Positions 8,888 to 17,829 are shown, counted from the stretch's first letter. The stretch is 64,000 bases of DNA from Rhizobacter sp. Root1238 (GCF_001425825.1 NZ_LMDM01000023.1:304213-368212); one strand, 5' to 3'. The notes: generated by a model not told the origin, from the sequence alone. Made by a program: numbers and translations.

Positions 8888-9573
8888 CTACAGCGCGCCG
8901 CGCTTCACTTCCTTCGACCGGTCATATACCCGCGCCGTGGTTGCCGGGTTCGCATGCAGATCCGGCAACACCCCGTGCTCCAGCTTGTAATGCGTCGTGT
9001 AGTAAGCCCGCAGGTCGTGAAATGTGATGCGCGTGTGCAACACGCCGGCCTTCAGCGCCGCAGCCATCAATCGCGACCAGGCCGACTTGAATCCTCGCTC
9101 CGTATGGGGGTTCCCGTCGCGATTGGGAAAGACGGCGCCGACTTCGGCGTCGAGGGCCAAGCCTCGTAGCCTCTGGAGAAGATCGGCGAGGCGTACGCTG
9201 ATACCGACGGCCTCGATGGTCACTCGACCTCGTTGCTTCGCGCGTTTCAGGCGCACCACCTCAGCTTCGACATCAGTCCAGTGCAGCTGCCTGAACTCGA
9301 TGCGTCGATTGCCGGCCAGCGCTGCGTACTCTGCCATCGCCGCCAACACCGCCGACTGCCCGCCTCGCGCACGCGCCCACTCCAGGAAGCGCGTCAGGTC
9401 CGCGGTCTCCGGCACTACGTCCCGAGGACGCTCCTTGTTCCGGCGTACCTGCTTGCAGGGGTTCACATCGATGTCACCGCGGTTGATGGCGAGGTTCATC
9501 AGGTTCGAGAGAAGCGCCATCTCACGATTGGCTCGGACGGGCGACTGGACCCGCTCCACCCGCAGATACCTGG
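8888..9573 (-). pseudogene. Tyrosine recombinase/integrase, N-terminally truncated
   Basis: The catalytic domain is intact: box I arginine in ALAGNRRIEFRQLHW, HxxR in TFHDLRAYYTTH and the nucleophile Tyr in TTARVYDRSKEVKRG near the C-terminus. Upstream, the core-binding region begins abruptly at YLRVERVQSPVRANRE (about 9568). Further upstream in this frame the sequence is antisense to the portal gene and has no integrase character, so about 100 residues carrying the arm-binding and most of the core-binding domain are lost. The open frame continues to 9667 but that part is spurious. It is the likely former integrase of the tRNA-His element, now probably inactive. Confidence 0.85.
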
Positions 9574-10928
9574 ATCGCAACCACGACCTGGTTGTCGGCG
9601 CGCTTGACGTGCTGGTCAACAACACGGTGGGGGCACAAGGTATCGGTGTTGAGTTCCAACCCCGCACCGCGACCGGCGAGATTCACACCGAGTACGCGGC
9701 GGCGCTGTCTGCGGCTTGGCGGGATTGGCAGCGTCGACCTGAGGTGCGTTGGCAGTACAGCTATCCGCGCTGCCAGCGGTTGCTCGCGCGGACGTTGTAC
9801 CGTGATGGAGAGGCTTTCGCACAACGCCTGCGGGGCCGGGTTCCGGGCCTCGACCACGGCACGCAGGTACCCTACTCGTTGGAGCTGCTGGAGCCGGACA
9901 TGGTCCCGATGGATCTGGTCGACGAGGCCCGCGGTATCCGTCAAGGCATCCAGCGCAACGCGTGGGGCCGCCCGACCGGCTACTGGGTGCACAAGGATCA
10001 CCCGGGTGAGGCCACCCGCCTCCAGCCCAATCTGAAGGTGATCCTCGCCGAGGACATGCTGCACCTGGCTCACTTGTCACGCATCGGTCAGTTGCGTGGC
10101 GTGACGCGCTTCGCGAGCGTCATCGGTCGCATCGAGGACATAAAGGACTACGAGGAGTCCGAGCGGATCGCGGCGAAGGTGGCAGCGATGCTGACCGGCT
10201 ACGTGAAGCGCCAGGCGCCCGACGGCGGCGGCTACGAGGGCCCGCTGAAGGACGACAACGGCAACGATTTGCCGCGCCAAGTGTCGCTGTCGCCGGGCAC
10301 CATCATCGACACGCTCGCCGTGGGCGAAGAGATCGGCCTCATCGACAGCAAGCGGCCGAACCCGAACCTGATCACCTTCCGCAACGGCCAGCTGCGGGCC
10401 TTCGCCGCGGGCATCAGCGCGAGTTATTCCAGCGTCAGCCGCAACTACGATGGGACGTACAGCAGCCAGCGGCAGGAGCTCGTCGAGCAGTGGGTGCACT
10501 ACGCCTGCTTGACCGACGACTTCGTGACCATGGCGGTGCAGCCTACCGTGGAGGATTTCATCAAGACGGCCGAGGCCTACCAGGTGGTGCCGAGGCCAAA
10601 GGATGTACTGGCCGGCACGGAGGACGACGTGCTCTATGTCGCCCCGTCCATGCCCTGGATTGACATGGCGAAGGAGGCCACCGCCTGGCTGACGTTGAGC
10701 CAAGCCGGCTTCATCAGCGAGGTCGAGGTGATCCGCAAGGCCGGCCGCAACCCCGACACCGTGCTGGAGCAGGTCGCCGAGTGGCGCCGCAAGGTCAAGG
10801 AGAAAGACCTGCGCTTCAGCAGCGACGTGACGAACCAGAACGCGAGCGGCCTGCCCAGTCCACCGAAGCAGAGTGCCGCGCCAACCCAATCCAACAACGA
10901 CGACCAGGAGGACAACGCCGATGAGTGA
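9564..10928 (+). pseudogene. Phage portal protein (lambda gpB family), N-terminally truncated
   Basis: From about 9564 the frame reads RRYLDRNHDLVVGALDVLVNN, then VPYSLELLEPDMV, HKDHPGEATRL, SRIGQLRGVTRF and QVAEWRRKVKEKDLRFSSDV: the body and C-terminus of a lambda-type portal, the dodecameric ring through which DNA enters the capsid. About 450 residues remain of a usual 500-550. The frame is open upstream to 9024, but that part is antisense to the integrase, so no native start exists. The last bases overlap the next gene by eight. No head or terminase genes remain, so it cannot serve packaging here. Confidence 0.88.
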
Positions 10929-11163
10929 CACCCGCACCTTGACCGATGCCGACATGCAGCGCATCGCCGAGAAGCTCGCTGCCCAGCTCGTGACCCAGCT
11001 CGGTGACGAGCGCACCGCGCAGCGCCTGGTCGATGTCTGGGGCGGCTACGTCGATCGCCAGCTCGGCAAGGGCCTGCGGCGTTTTGCGATGTACGCGGTG
11101 ATGGCGTTGCTCGGACTGGGGGCTATCAAATTTGATTGGTTCAGCCGCCTGCTCAGCAAGTGA
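10921..11163 (+). CDS. Small phage membrane protein
   Basis: 80 residues from ATG 10921, overlapping the end of the portal gene by eight bases. The N-terminal half is charged and helical (LTDADMQRIAEKLAAQLV); one hydrophobic helix follows near the C-terminus (YAVMALLGLGAI). It sits directly before the endolysin, where phages often encode holin or accessory lysis membrane proteins. I do not recognise a named family. Confidence 0.65.
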   Translation: MSDTRTLTDADMQRIAEKLAAQLVTQLGDERTAQRLVDVWGGYVDRQLGKGLRRFAMYAVMALLGLGAIKFDWFSRLLSK

Positions 11164-11215
11164 CCGGCAGCCCGGCTCCGCACTCCTCACGATGACAACC
11201 GGAAGGACCGCAACA

Positions 11216-11782
11216 ATGAGCTTTGAGACCGCATTCGACCAGGTGCTCGGCAAGGAAGCCGGCTTCAGCGACGACCCGCGCGACAGTGGCGGCCAGACGA
11301 AATACGGCATCACCGAGGCGGTGGCGCGTGCGTTCGGCTACGCCGGCCCGATGAACCTGCTCAGTCTCGACCAAGCCAAGGCGATCTATCGCAGCCGGTA
11401 CTGGGACGCGCTGCAGCTCGACCAGATTGCGAGTGCAGCGCCGGCCGTGGCCGGCGAGCTGTTCGACACCGCGGTGAATCAGGGCACCGACCAGGCGGCC
11501 ACCTTCCTACAGCGCACGCTGAACGTGCTGAACAAGGAAGGCGCCTGGTCCCCCGACGTGAAGGCCGACGGTCGCATCGGCCCGATGACGATCGCCGCGC
11601 TGCGGGAGTACATGCGCCGCCGCGGCGCCGAGGGGCAAGTGGTGCTATTGCGCGCGCTCAACGCGCTGCAGGGGGCCTTCTACGTTGAGCTGGCCGAGCG
11701 CCGCGCGAAGGATAAAGCCTTCGTCTACGGCTGGCTGCTGAACCGCGTGGAGATCGCTGCCGCGGCGGGAGGCAAGGCCTGA
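11216..11782 (+). CDS. Phage endolysin, glycoside hydrolase family 108 type
   Basis: 188 residues from ATG 11216, with a GGAAGGA ribosome binding site. The N-terminal catalytic domain has the GH108 motif E14-A15-G16 followed by FSDDPRDSGGQTKYGIT, where the glutamate is the catalytic acid. A C-terminal peptidoglycan-binding segment follows (KADGRIGPMTIAAL, residues about 120-135). It should cleave the glycan backbone of the cell wall at lysis. The start of the next, holin-like gene overlaps the stop by one base, forming a lysis cassette. Confidence 0.9.
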   Translation: MSFETAFDQVLGKEAGFSDDPRDSGGQTKYGITEAVARAFGYAGPMNLLSLDQAKAIYRSRYWDALQLDQIASAAPAVAGELFDTAVNQGTDQAATFLQRTLNVLNKEGAWSPDVKADGRIGPMTIAALREYMRRRGAEGQVVLLRALNALQGAFYVELAERRAKDKAFVYGWLLNRVEIAAAAGGKA

Positions 11783-12339
11783 TGGATCCGATCAGCACCG
11801 CCTTCGCGCTCGCGCAGTTCGTGCCGGGCATCCTGAAGTGGATCACCGGCAGCGACCAGGCCGAGCAGGCCGCCAGCGTCGTCATCGACATCGCCAAGCA
11901 GGTCACCGGCAAGGACACCAGCCAAGCCGCGCTGAGCGCAATCCAGGCCGATCCTGCCGCTCTGCTTGCCTTCCGCCAGGCGGTGATCGCGGCCGAGGCC
12001 GATCTCGACAAGGCCTTCCTCGCCGATCGGCAGGACGCCCGCAAGCGCGACGTGCAGCTCGCCCAGCTCGGTAGGACGACCAAGCGCGCGGACCTGATGA
12101 TTGTCGGGGACGTGGTGGGCATGCTCGCCTGCCTGTCGGCGATGGTCTTCGTGACCTGGCTGGGCGTGACGAAGGGGGGCGACGTGAACCCGCTGATCAT
12201 GGCGCTCAATGGACCGCTCGGCATGCTGACCCAGCAGTTCGCCAATGGCCTGCGCGATGCGCACCAGTTCGAATTCGGATCGAGCCGTGGCTCGGCCGAG
12301 AAGACCGAGCTTCTGGCTCGGGCGCCGGCTGTGAAGTAG
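11782..12339 (+). CDS. Holin-like phage membrane protein
   Basis: 185 residues, overlapping the endolysin stop by one base. A helical N-terminal region with charged repeats (AEADLDKAFLADRQDARKRD, about 75-95) leads into hydrophobic helices at about 108-130 (LMIVGDVVGMLACLSAMVFV). This resembles three-helix holin-family proteins that carry a long soluble N-terminus. Holins make the membrane lesion that lets the endolysin out. Position after the endolysin is the main support; I rate the functional call moderate. Confidence 0.65.
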   Translation: MDPISTAFALAQFVPGILKWITGSDQAEQAASVVIDIAKQVTGKDTSQAALSAIQADPAALLAFRQAVIAAEADLDKAFLADRQDARKRDVQLAQLGRTTKRADLMIVGDVVGMLACLSAMVFVTWLGVTKGGDVNPLIMALNGPLGMLTQQFANGLRDAHQFEFGSSRGSAEKTELLARAPAVK

Positions 12340-12737
12340 TCGCCGGCCGCCATCCCCGGGCAGTGCAGGCGTCTGCACAGCCTTAAAAAAGACAGGGCGA
12401 CCGCCGTTGTGTTGGAGCACTCCGGCGGTCTCCTAGACGCTTGCGCACGGCGATGCGCCATTGCATTGCTGAACTCATCACCGAGACGCCTGCGACGTTA
12501 TGGCTCCGGACCTGAGCGCCGGACAACTCGCTACGAGATGTCACTCGAATCGGTCTGAACTTGCATCCAGTTGCATAGCGTCTCGCCGCGCCAACTCTGC
12601 ACGTGGCTTTCGTCGGTTCGTCACAACTTCATCAGTTTCGCCTCGTGTCGCGCCCCACACAATCTCACCGGGATACGAGAGCGTGGCACGTCGAACGAGA
12701 TGCGCGCGCCGCACTTTGACGCAATAGGAACTTCTCG
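12340..12737. other. Gene-free stretch after the lysis cassette
   Basis: 398 bases with no credible gene on either strand. It contains a hairpin at 12399-12430 (GACCGCCG and CGGCGGTC around a 16-base loop) without a T run. The rest is less G+C-rich than the flanks and presumably holds the promoter of the GH74 gene, although I see no clear -35/-10 pair. Confidence 0.5.
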
Positions 12738-15155
12738 ATGAGCATGCCAAGCCAACGCCCGACACGTACCGCTGCAGCAAGCGCACTTCTGTGCGCACTG
12801 ATGTTGTCAGCCTGTGGGGGCAGCAATGACTCGGGCACCCCATCGCCGCCCGTCGGCTCAGCACCAGCACCAGCACCTGCACCTGCACCAGCACCTGCAC
12901 CAGCACCAGCACCAGCACCTGCACCAGCACCTGCACCAGCACCAGCACCTGCACCTGCTCCAGCTCCAGCTCCAGCTCCAGCCCAGGCCACCACCTGGAG
13001 GAGCGTGAAGTGGGGCGGCGGGGGCTATGTCACCGGCCTCGTCCTCCATCCAACCACCGCCAACCTGCTGTACGCGCGCACCGATGTCGGCGGCGCCTAC
13101 CGCTGGAACCAAGGCACGACGTCCTGGACGCCCATCACCGACGGCCTGGGGTTCGGCGGAGGCGAGGAACGGTTCCACGGCATCGAAAGCATCGCCGTCG
13201 ATCCGAACAACGACCAGCTCGTCTACCTGGCCGCCGGCATGTACACGTCCGGGGCCAACGGCCGCCTGTCCATCTCCAGCGACCGGGGTGACCACTGGAC
13301 CCACGTCGCCCTGCCTTTTCCCCTGGGCGGCAACAACCCAGGCCGGGCCATCGGTGAACGTCTGATGGCCGATCCCAACAAGCCGTCCACGCTGTTCTAC
13401 GGCTCGCGCACGGCCGGCCTGTGGAAGAGCGCCGACTCCGGCCTCACCTGGGCGCAAGTCACGTCGCTGTCCAGCGCCAAGCTGACCCAGGACCAGGTCA
13501 ATGCCTTGGGCGGGGGCAGCGCAATAGGCGTCGAGACGGTCGTCTATGACACCGGCACCAAGGGCAGCGGCACGGCCACGCAGACGATCTACGCGCCCAT
13601 CGCGCCGGACTACGTCCAGACAGCCGGCCTGGCCTCGAACCTGTACAGGTCGACCAACGGCGGCGTCACGTGGACGCAGGTCTCGGTGCCGATCTCCGGA
13701 TATCACATCCCGCACATGGTGCGCGCCGCAGACGGCATGTTCTATGTGGTCTTCACCAAGGACGCCGGTCCCGGCTCCGCCGGTCCCGCCCGTCTGTACA
13801 AGTTCGACGGCAGCAACTGGACCTTGCTCAGGAGCGACGACTCGGTCGGCTACGGTGGCGTGTCCGTCTCAGGCACCGGCGCGACGACGCGCATTGCGCT
13901 GGGGGTGACCAACACCTGGGGCAACTTCCCCGGCCAGCAAATCCTCCAGCTGTCCGACGATGCAGGCCGGAACTGGCGCGAGATCGAAGCGATGACGCCG
14001 GGCGAGGTCTCCTGGGGCTGGATCGACGATGTCGAGATCGATCCCTTCGACCGCAATCACATCCTGCACGTCTCCGGCGGCGTCATGGAGACACGCGACG
14101 CCTCCTCGGCCACGCCAACCTGGGCCATGACGGTCAACGGCATCGAGGAGACCGCCGTCCTGGGCCTGGCCACGTCGCCGGCCGGCGCCACCTACACCGT
14201 CATCAACAGTTCGGGCGACGTCGGCGCTTGGGTGCACACCAACCTCGCGACCAAGCCGACGCTGACGCCGGCCACCGACTGGAGCAACAGCTTCGCCGCC
14301 GACATGGCGTGGTCCGATCCGCAGTACATGGCCACCATCGGCGTGTACCTGGGCAACAACACGGGCTTTGGCATGTGGTCTGGTGACGGCGGCAAGACCT
14401 GGGCGAAGTTCGCCAGCTACCCGACGGGCGTCGCGGACAACACGGGTGGGGAAGCGAGCATCGCCATCACCGGGCGCAACAAGGCGATCTGGGCGCCCGG
14501 CTATTCGGTGCCCTCGTACACGACGGACAACGGCGCCACCTGGGTGCCCACCAATCTGCCGGCGATCAACAGCGTCTTCCCCCGCGCCTACCACCTGGTC
14601 GCGGATCGCAAGAACCCGAACAAGGTCTATGCCTACGATTCCGGTGGCCACTGGTGGGGCACGCCGGGCAAGGTGTACGTGTCCACGGATGGCGGCCACA
14701 CCTTCACGCTGAGCCAGGGCTCGGTGAACGCAGGGCTGGCGCCGACCTACTTCGGGAACACGTCGCTCGCGGTCAACCCCAACGCCGAGGGCGACCTTTG
14801 GCTGGCCGATGGCAATGCCGTGTACCACTCGCTGGATTCGGGGGCGACCTGGACCAAGCTGAGCCAGTTTGCGTCGATCACGAGCAGCAACCCGTGGCCT
14901 GACGTGCAGGGTGCCACCCTGGTGGCATCGGGCAAGGCCAAGCCCGGCGCTGCGTACTCGGCAGCGGTTTACGTGGTGGGCGTGGTGAAGGGCGTGTGGG
15001 GTGTGTACCGCTCCGACGACGCCGGCGTGACCTGGACACGCTTCAACGACGACGCTCACCAGTTCGGCGGCATGGGCGTCATGGCGGCCGATCAGAACGT
15101 CTATGGCAGGATCTACGTCAGCGGCACCGGCAGAGGCTTGATTTACAGCAACTGA
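12738..15155 (+). CDS. GH74/xyloglucanase-like beta-propeller lipoprotein
   Basis: 805 residues. A lipoprotein signal ends at Cys26 (LMLSACGG), followed by a Thr/Pro/Ser stretch and an (Ala-Pro)n linker of about 40 residues, then a large exo-sialidase-like propeller. At least nine Asp-box turns are visible (SSDRGDHW, SADSGLTW, STNGGVTW, SDDAGRNW, SGDGGKTW, TTDNGATW, STDGGHTF, SLDSGATW, SDDAGVTW). The opening WGGGGYVTGLVLHP and RTDVGGAYRW (Asp116) match GH74 enzymes, where this Asp is catalytic; the WIDDVEIDPF segment (429-438) resembles the second catalytic region. GH74 enzymes cut xyloglucan. It sits in the prophage remnant and is presumably cargo. Start ATG 12738 has an AGGAA site. Confidence 0.82.
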   Translation: MSMPSQRPTRTAAASALLCALMLSACGGSNDSGTPSPPVGSAPAPAPAPAPAPAPAPAPAPAPAPAPAPAPAPAPAPAPAPAQATTWRSVKWGGGGYVTGLVLHPTTANLLYARTDVGGAYRWNQGTTSWTPITDGLGFGGGEERFHGIESIAVDPNNDQLVYLAAGMYTSGANGRLSISSDRGDHWTHVALPFPLGGNNPGRAIGERLMADPNKPSTLFYGSRTAGLWKSADSGLTWAQVTSLSSAKLTQDQVNALGGGSAIGVETVVYDTGTKGSGTATQTIYAPIAPDYVQTAGLASNLYRSTNGGVTWTQVSVPISGYHIPHMVRAADGMFYVVFTKDAGPGSAGPARLYKFDGSNWTLLRSDDSVGYGGVSVSGTGATTRIALGVTNTWGNFPGQQILQLSDDAGRNWREIEAMTPGEVSWGWIDDVEIDPFDRNHILHVSGGVMETRDASSATPTWAMTVNGIEETAVLGLATSPAGATYTVINSSGDVGAWVHTNLATKPTLTPATDWSNSFAADMAWSDPQYMATIGVYLGNNTGFGMWSGDGGKTWAKFASYPTGVADNTGGEASIAITGRNKAIWAPGYSVPSYTTDNGATWVPTNLPAINSVFPRAYHLVADRKNPNKVYAYDSGGHWWGTPGKVYVSTDGGHTFTLSQGSVNAGLAPTYFGNTSLAVNPNAEGDLWLADGNAVYHSLDSGATWTKLSQFASITSSNPWPDVQGATLVASGKAKPGAAYSAAVYVVGVVKGVWGVYRSDDAGVTWTRFNDDAHQFGGMGVMAADQNVYGRIYVSGTGRGLIYSN
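12861..12984 (+). repeat. Tandem repeat coding the Ala-Pro linker
   Basis: Short units of GCACCA and GCACCT alternate about twenty times, passing into GCTCCA at the end. They encode the (Ala-Pro)n spacer between the lipid anchor and the propeller. Such repeats readily change length by slippage in multiples of six bases without breaking the frame. Confidence 0.85.
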
Positions 15156-16200
15156 AACCCATCCGTTCATCCGTGCATCGCTCATTAACAAGCCAACGGC
15201 GTTGAGCACCTTGCCCGATGGGCCGGCACGCCGCGGCTTCGTGCCCGCCGAACGAGGGGGCACATAGCGCCGCCAAGCCGAGAAGGGGGGCGGTGCCGCT
15301 GGACCATGATGGCCGCTGCAGTCGCGTCGTTCCTTTGAGGGCATCCATCCGCCCCCTGTGGTGGTCGTCTTGCTCGCGATGCGTCACTCTGGCTGACTCT
15401 AAGCGCAGGTCGTAGTTCAAGATTGGCCCGATTCGAAGCCAAAGTGACTCGATCATCCGCAGCATGGGGCATACCCGCCTGGCTGTAGATGGCGAAATGC
15501 AACTCCTTCAAGGCGATCAACCGCGTCTTGTCCGGGCGCTTCAACGACATCTCGCGAGAAAAGCGCTCATGCATCGCCAAAGCTACCGAGCACATCCTGC
15601 AATGCCGAACTTCCATCCGTGCGATGCGTCGGCATTGGCGGAAGAGTTGCAGCGGTCGTCGCAGAATCTGCCCCCGTCCGACGCGGTGAGGTTCTTCTTT
15701 CGGCAGCTGCGGCCGCAGAGAGGGCCCGTGGACTGACTCGGCGTCCGGTCACTGCATTGAGCCCCCTAAAAAGGCGGGGCGGATGAGGCTGCCCCCGACC
15801 ACGGCAGCCTGCAGCCGCACCCCGGGAACCCCGGTCCCGGGCCGAGGCTGCAGGCATTCGACCACGAGGCGCGAATGTGAGCAATGGTCGCAGTGCAGCC
15901 CGCCGAGGCCGAAATCCGGAGCATGACCGGCGTGCCGATGCGTCTAACCGAGGTCTCGCACCCCGCGCGAGGCTTGGGCGTTCGCCCTGGCCCAAAGTTA
16001 GACAACTGGCCGGCGCGCCCGCTCTCGCACTGAATCGACGGCCAGACTTCTAAGCAGTTGGTCAGCTGAGCGATGGCATGGCAAGACCCAACTGGCGCGG
16101 GAAGCGCTCCGCTGGATGCGAACGCTGGAGCGATTCAGTGGGCTAGAGTTTTTCCCACGATTGAGCTGGCCGGCCGCGCCAACGCTCACTTCTCACCCAA
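15156..16200. other. Gene-free right end of the tRNA-His element
   Basis: About 1 kb between the GH74 gene and attR with no coding frame I believe. It contains an inverted repeat at 15807-15855 (GCCTGCAGCC with GGCTGCAGGC around a CCCGGG-rich core) and a pair of 7-base boxes, GTCTAAC at 15942 and GTTAGAC at 15997, arranged like the ends of an integron attC site. It probably consists of decayed element DNA. Confidence 0.5.
15942..16003. other. attC-like pair of inverted boxes
   Basis: GTCTAAC (15942-15948) and GTTAGAC (15997-16003) fit RYYYAAC and GTTRRRY, the outer R boxes of integron attC sites, at a total length of 62 bases, within the known range. The inner L boxes do not pair clearly, and no integron integrase is present, so chance similarity is possible. 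Confidence 0.25.
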
Positions 16201-16248
16201 GATTGTGATTCCTGTCGTCGTGGGTTCGAGTCCCATCAGCCACCCCAC
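16201..16248 (+). repeat. attR: second copy of the 48-bp tRNA-His repeat
   Basis: Identical to 8026-8073. Upstream bases do not complete a tRNA (no acceptor 5' arm or D arm), so this is the displaced 3' end of the original tRNA-His. It marks the right border of the inserted element. Confidence 0.93.
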
Positions 16249-16256
16249 CCAATTTC

Positions 16257-16285
16257 ATAGGAGCCGCGAGGCTCCTATTTTGCTT
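16257..16285 (+). terminator. Original terminator of tRNA-His, displaced by the insertion
   Basis: Nine-base-pair hairpin ATAGGAGCC-GCGA-GGCTCCTAT followed by TTTGCTTTT, eight bases after attR. Before the insertion it would have lain directly behind the tRNA. Confidence 0.75.
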
Positions 16286-16499
16286 TTGGGGAAGTATCGG
16301 GGAAGTATTCGATCCCGAGAGGTCGGAGCGACCTTGTCCCCGAGCGGTTGAGCCAGTCTTCGAATGCGTTGACTTCCCGCTCGCCCTGCACCTGGGCCTC
16401 GGCGTGGCGCTGGTGTTGCCATTCGGATGGCGCTGGCCGCGTGGCCGGCGTCGCAGAGCGGCTTGAGTCGCTATCCGGCTCGCTCCGAGGCGCACGCAT

Positions 16500-17819
16500 T
16501 CAGTGCAGCGGCGGTGGTACCGTTGGAGCAGGCGGCGACCGGTCGACAGGACGGCACCCGTCGACGGCCGGATGCAGCGTCCACAGGTTGTGCGGTTCGT
16601 TCTGTGCCGCCAGTGTCGCCGCTGCGGCCGGAACATCCTGCGGCCGGCTGGTGCCCACCGACGGTGGGCCGCGTCGCGGTGCGCCCTCGTCCATCGGTGT
16701 TTCGGCCAGACGCTCGCACCAGCGATGCAGGAACGCCTTGAAATCCGCGGGATCGGTCGGCACTGCATCGACGCGCTGCACGATGCGCACGCCGTGGATC
16801 TCGTTCCAACCTTGGTGACCCGTGTCGTAGACCCACGCCCCGCGCACGATCACTCTGTCCTTGGGTCCGATGGTGCCGCCATCGACGAGCGCGCCGTCCG
16901 TCGAGCCTTCCGTGTTGCGCGCCCAGGCCAGCGCCACGGCAGCGAGTACCACCGGCGCCAGGATCGCTGACACGATGCGGCAGACCAACTTCGTGAACCA
17001 GTTCTTCTTGCAGAACGACCCGCCGAACGGAAAGCCTTCCAGGGCGGCCAGCATGTCGTGAGGGCGTGAGCCTTCGAACTCGCAGTGCAGTACCGGGGCT
17101 GAGAACTTCTCAGGACGGAGGGCCGCGTTCTTGAGTACGTAGTCCAGCCAGCGAGCGTGCTCGTCGGGGCCCGCCAGAGGCGTTCCAGAATCGCGGCCCA
17201 CGACCTCCGTCCATGGCAGGTAGCTGCCGTTCGAATGCATCACCATGGTCCGCAAGTAGCCGAACTCCGCCAGTTCGCCGTGGGCGTTCTGGCGTCGGGT
17301 CAGCAGGTCGGCCTGGACACGGGTCGGCAGCGTGGCGATGGCCATCAAACCCTGGAGGTACGTGCGAAAGCCATCGGAATAGGTGCGCTTGGTGCCTCGC
17401 AGAACCGTCTCGGGCGCGACGTAGCCACGCGCAGCGAAGTCGCCCATCTGCAGCGGAAACAGTGCGAGGTTGATGGCGAAGTCGTCGTCGATGTCCTCGA
17501 TCGGATTCTTGTCCTGACCGACCGCTTCGGTATCGACGATCTCGCCGATGGCGCACACCGTGAGTGCCGGAGCTCCGCCACAGGCGCAGTCGGCATTGGC
17601 CTGACGGTGCAGGCAGATGAGCTTGCCGTGGACGAGCCAGTTCAGCACGTACCGCAGTGCCTCGAGAAATGCAGCGAGCGCGACCAGGCCACCGAAACCG
17701 GCCGACAGCACTGCGAAGATTCCGCCACCACTGGTCACGGCCAGCAGCAGTGCGATGTAGGCGTAGTTCAGCCCGCTGTAGTCCTTCTCTTCGACGCAGG
17801 AGGTGTATTGCGGACCCAT
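16500..17819 (-). CDS. Membrane protein of unknown function with WVYDxxHxGWNEIH motif
   Basis: 439 residues from ATG 17819, not assigned. Two N-terminal membrane helices (about 18-60) precede a Cys/His-bearing stretch (LICLHRQANADCACGG), a central soluble region of about 200 residues, and a third hydrophobic helix at about 280-302. After that helix comes DRVIVRGAWVYDTGHQGWNE, with Trp329 opening WVYD-x2-H-x-GWNEIH, a dense acid/histidine motif suggestive of a metal or catalytic site. The C-terminal 80 residues are Pro/Ala-rich and probably disordered. It is the last gene of a three-gene operon; 10 bases separate it from the preceding gene. It lies just outside the tRNA-His element. Confidence 0.7.
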   Translation of the reverse strand: MGPQYTSCVEEKDYSGLNYAYIALLLAVTSGGGIFAVLSAGFGGLVALAAFLEALRYVLNWLVHGKLICLHRQANADCACGGAPALTVCAIGEIVDTEAVGQDKNPIEDIDDDFAINLALFPLQMGDFAARGYVAPETVLRGTKRTYSDGFRTYLQGLMAIATLPTRVQADLLTRRQNAHGELAEFGYLRTMVMHSNGSYLPWTEVVGRDSGTPLAGPDEHARWLDYVLKNAALRPEKFSAPVLHCEFEGSRPHDMLAALEGFPFGGSFCKKNWFTKLVCRIVSAILAPVVLAAVALAWARNTEGSTDGALVDGGTIGPKDRVIVRGAWVYDTGHQGWNEIHGVRIVQRVDAVPTDPADFKAFLHRWCERLAETPMDEGAPRRGPPSVGTSRPQDVPAAAATLAAQNEPHNLWTLHPAVDGCRPVDRSPPAPTVPPPLH

Positions 17820-17829
17820 GCTCGGCGCC

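Larger units (their letters stand above)
8026..16248. mobile_element. Decayed prophage/island integrated in tRNA-His
   Basis: About 8.2 kb bounded by the 48-bp attL/attR repeat. Contents in order are a 2H phosphoesterase, a tyrosine-integrase fragment (minus strand), a portal-protein fragment, a small membrane protein, a GH108-type endolysin, a holin-like protein and a GH74-type lipoprotein, then about 1 kb without genes. Terminase, head, tail, repressor and replication genes are missing, and the integrase lacks its N-terminus, so the element is probably fixed in place. The repeat boundaries are seen directly; the prophage origin follows from the portal and lysis genes. Confidence 0.88.

Noticed and set aside
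9024-9560. N-terminal extension of the portal frame
   Set aside because: It is the antisense of the integrase and has no portal similarity; the apparent join is a deletion junction.
12399-12430. Terminator for the lysis cassette
   Set aside because: The stem has a 16-base loop and no T run, so it is mentioned only as a hairpin.
12861-12984. Possible CRISPR array or VNTR unrelated to coding
   Set aside because: Units are six bases, without spacers, and stay in frame as Ala-Pro codons.
15489-15689. 66-residue frame starting MAKCNSFKAINRVLSGRFND
   Set aside because: Some protein-like character but no ribosome binding site, no family resemblance and an Arg-rich out-of-character tail; left unannotated.
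16149-16248. Second tRNA-His gene
   Set aside because: Only the 3' half is present; no acceptor 5' strand or D arm precedes it, so it is the attR copy.
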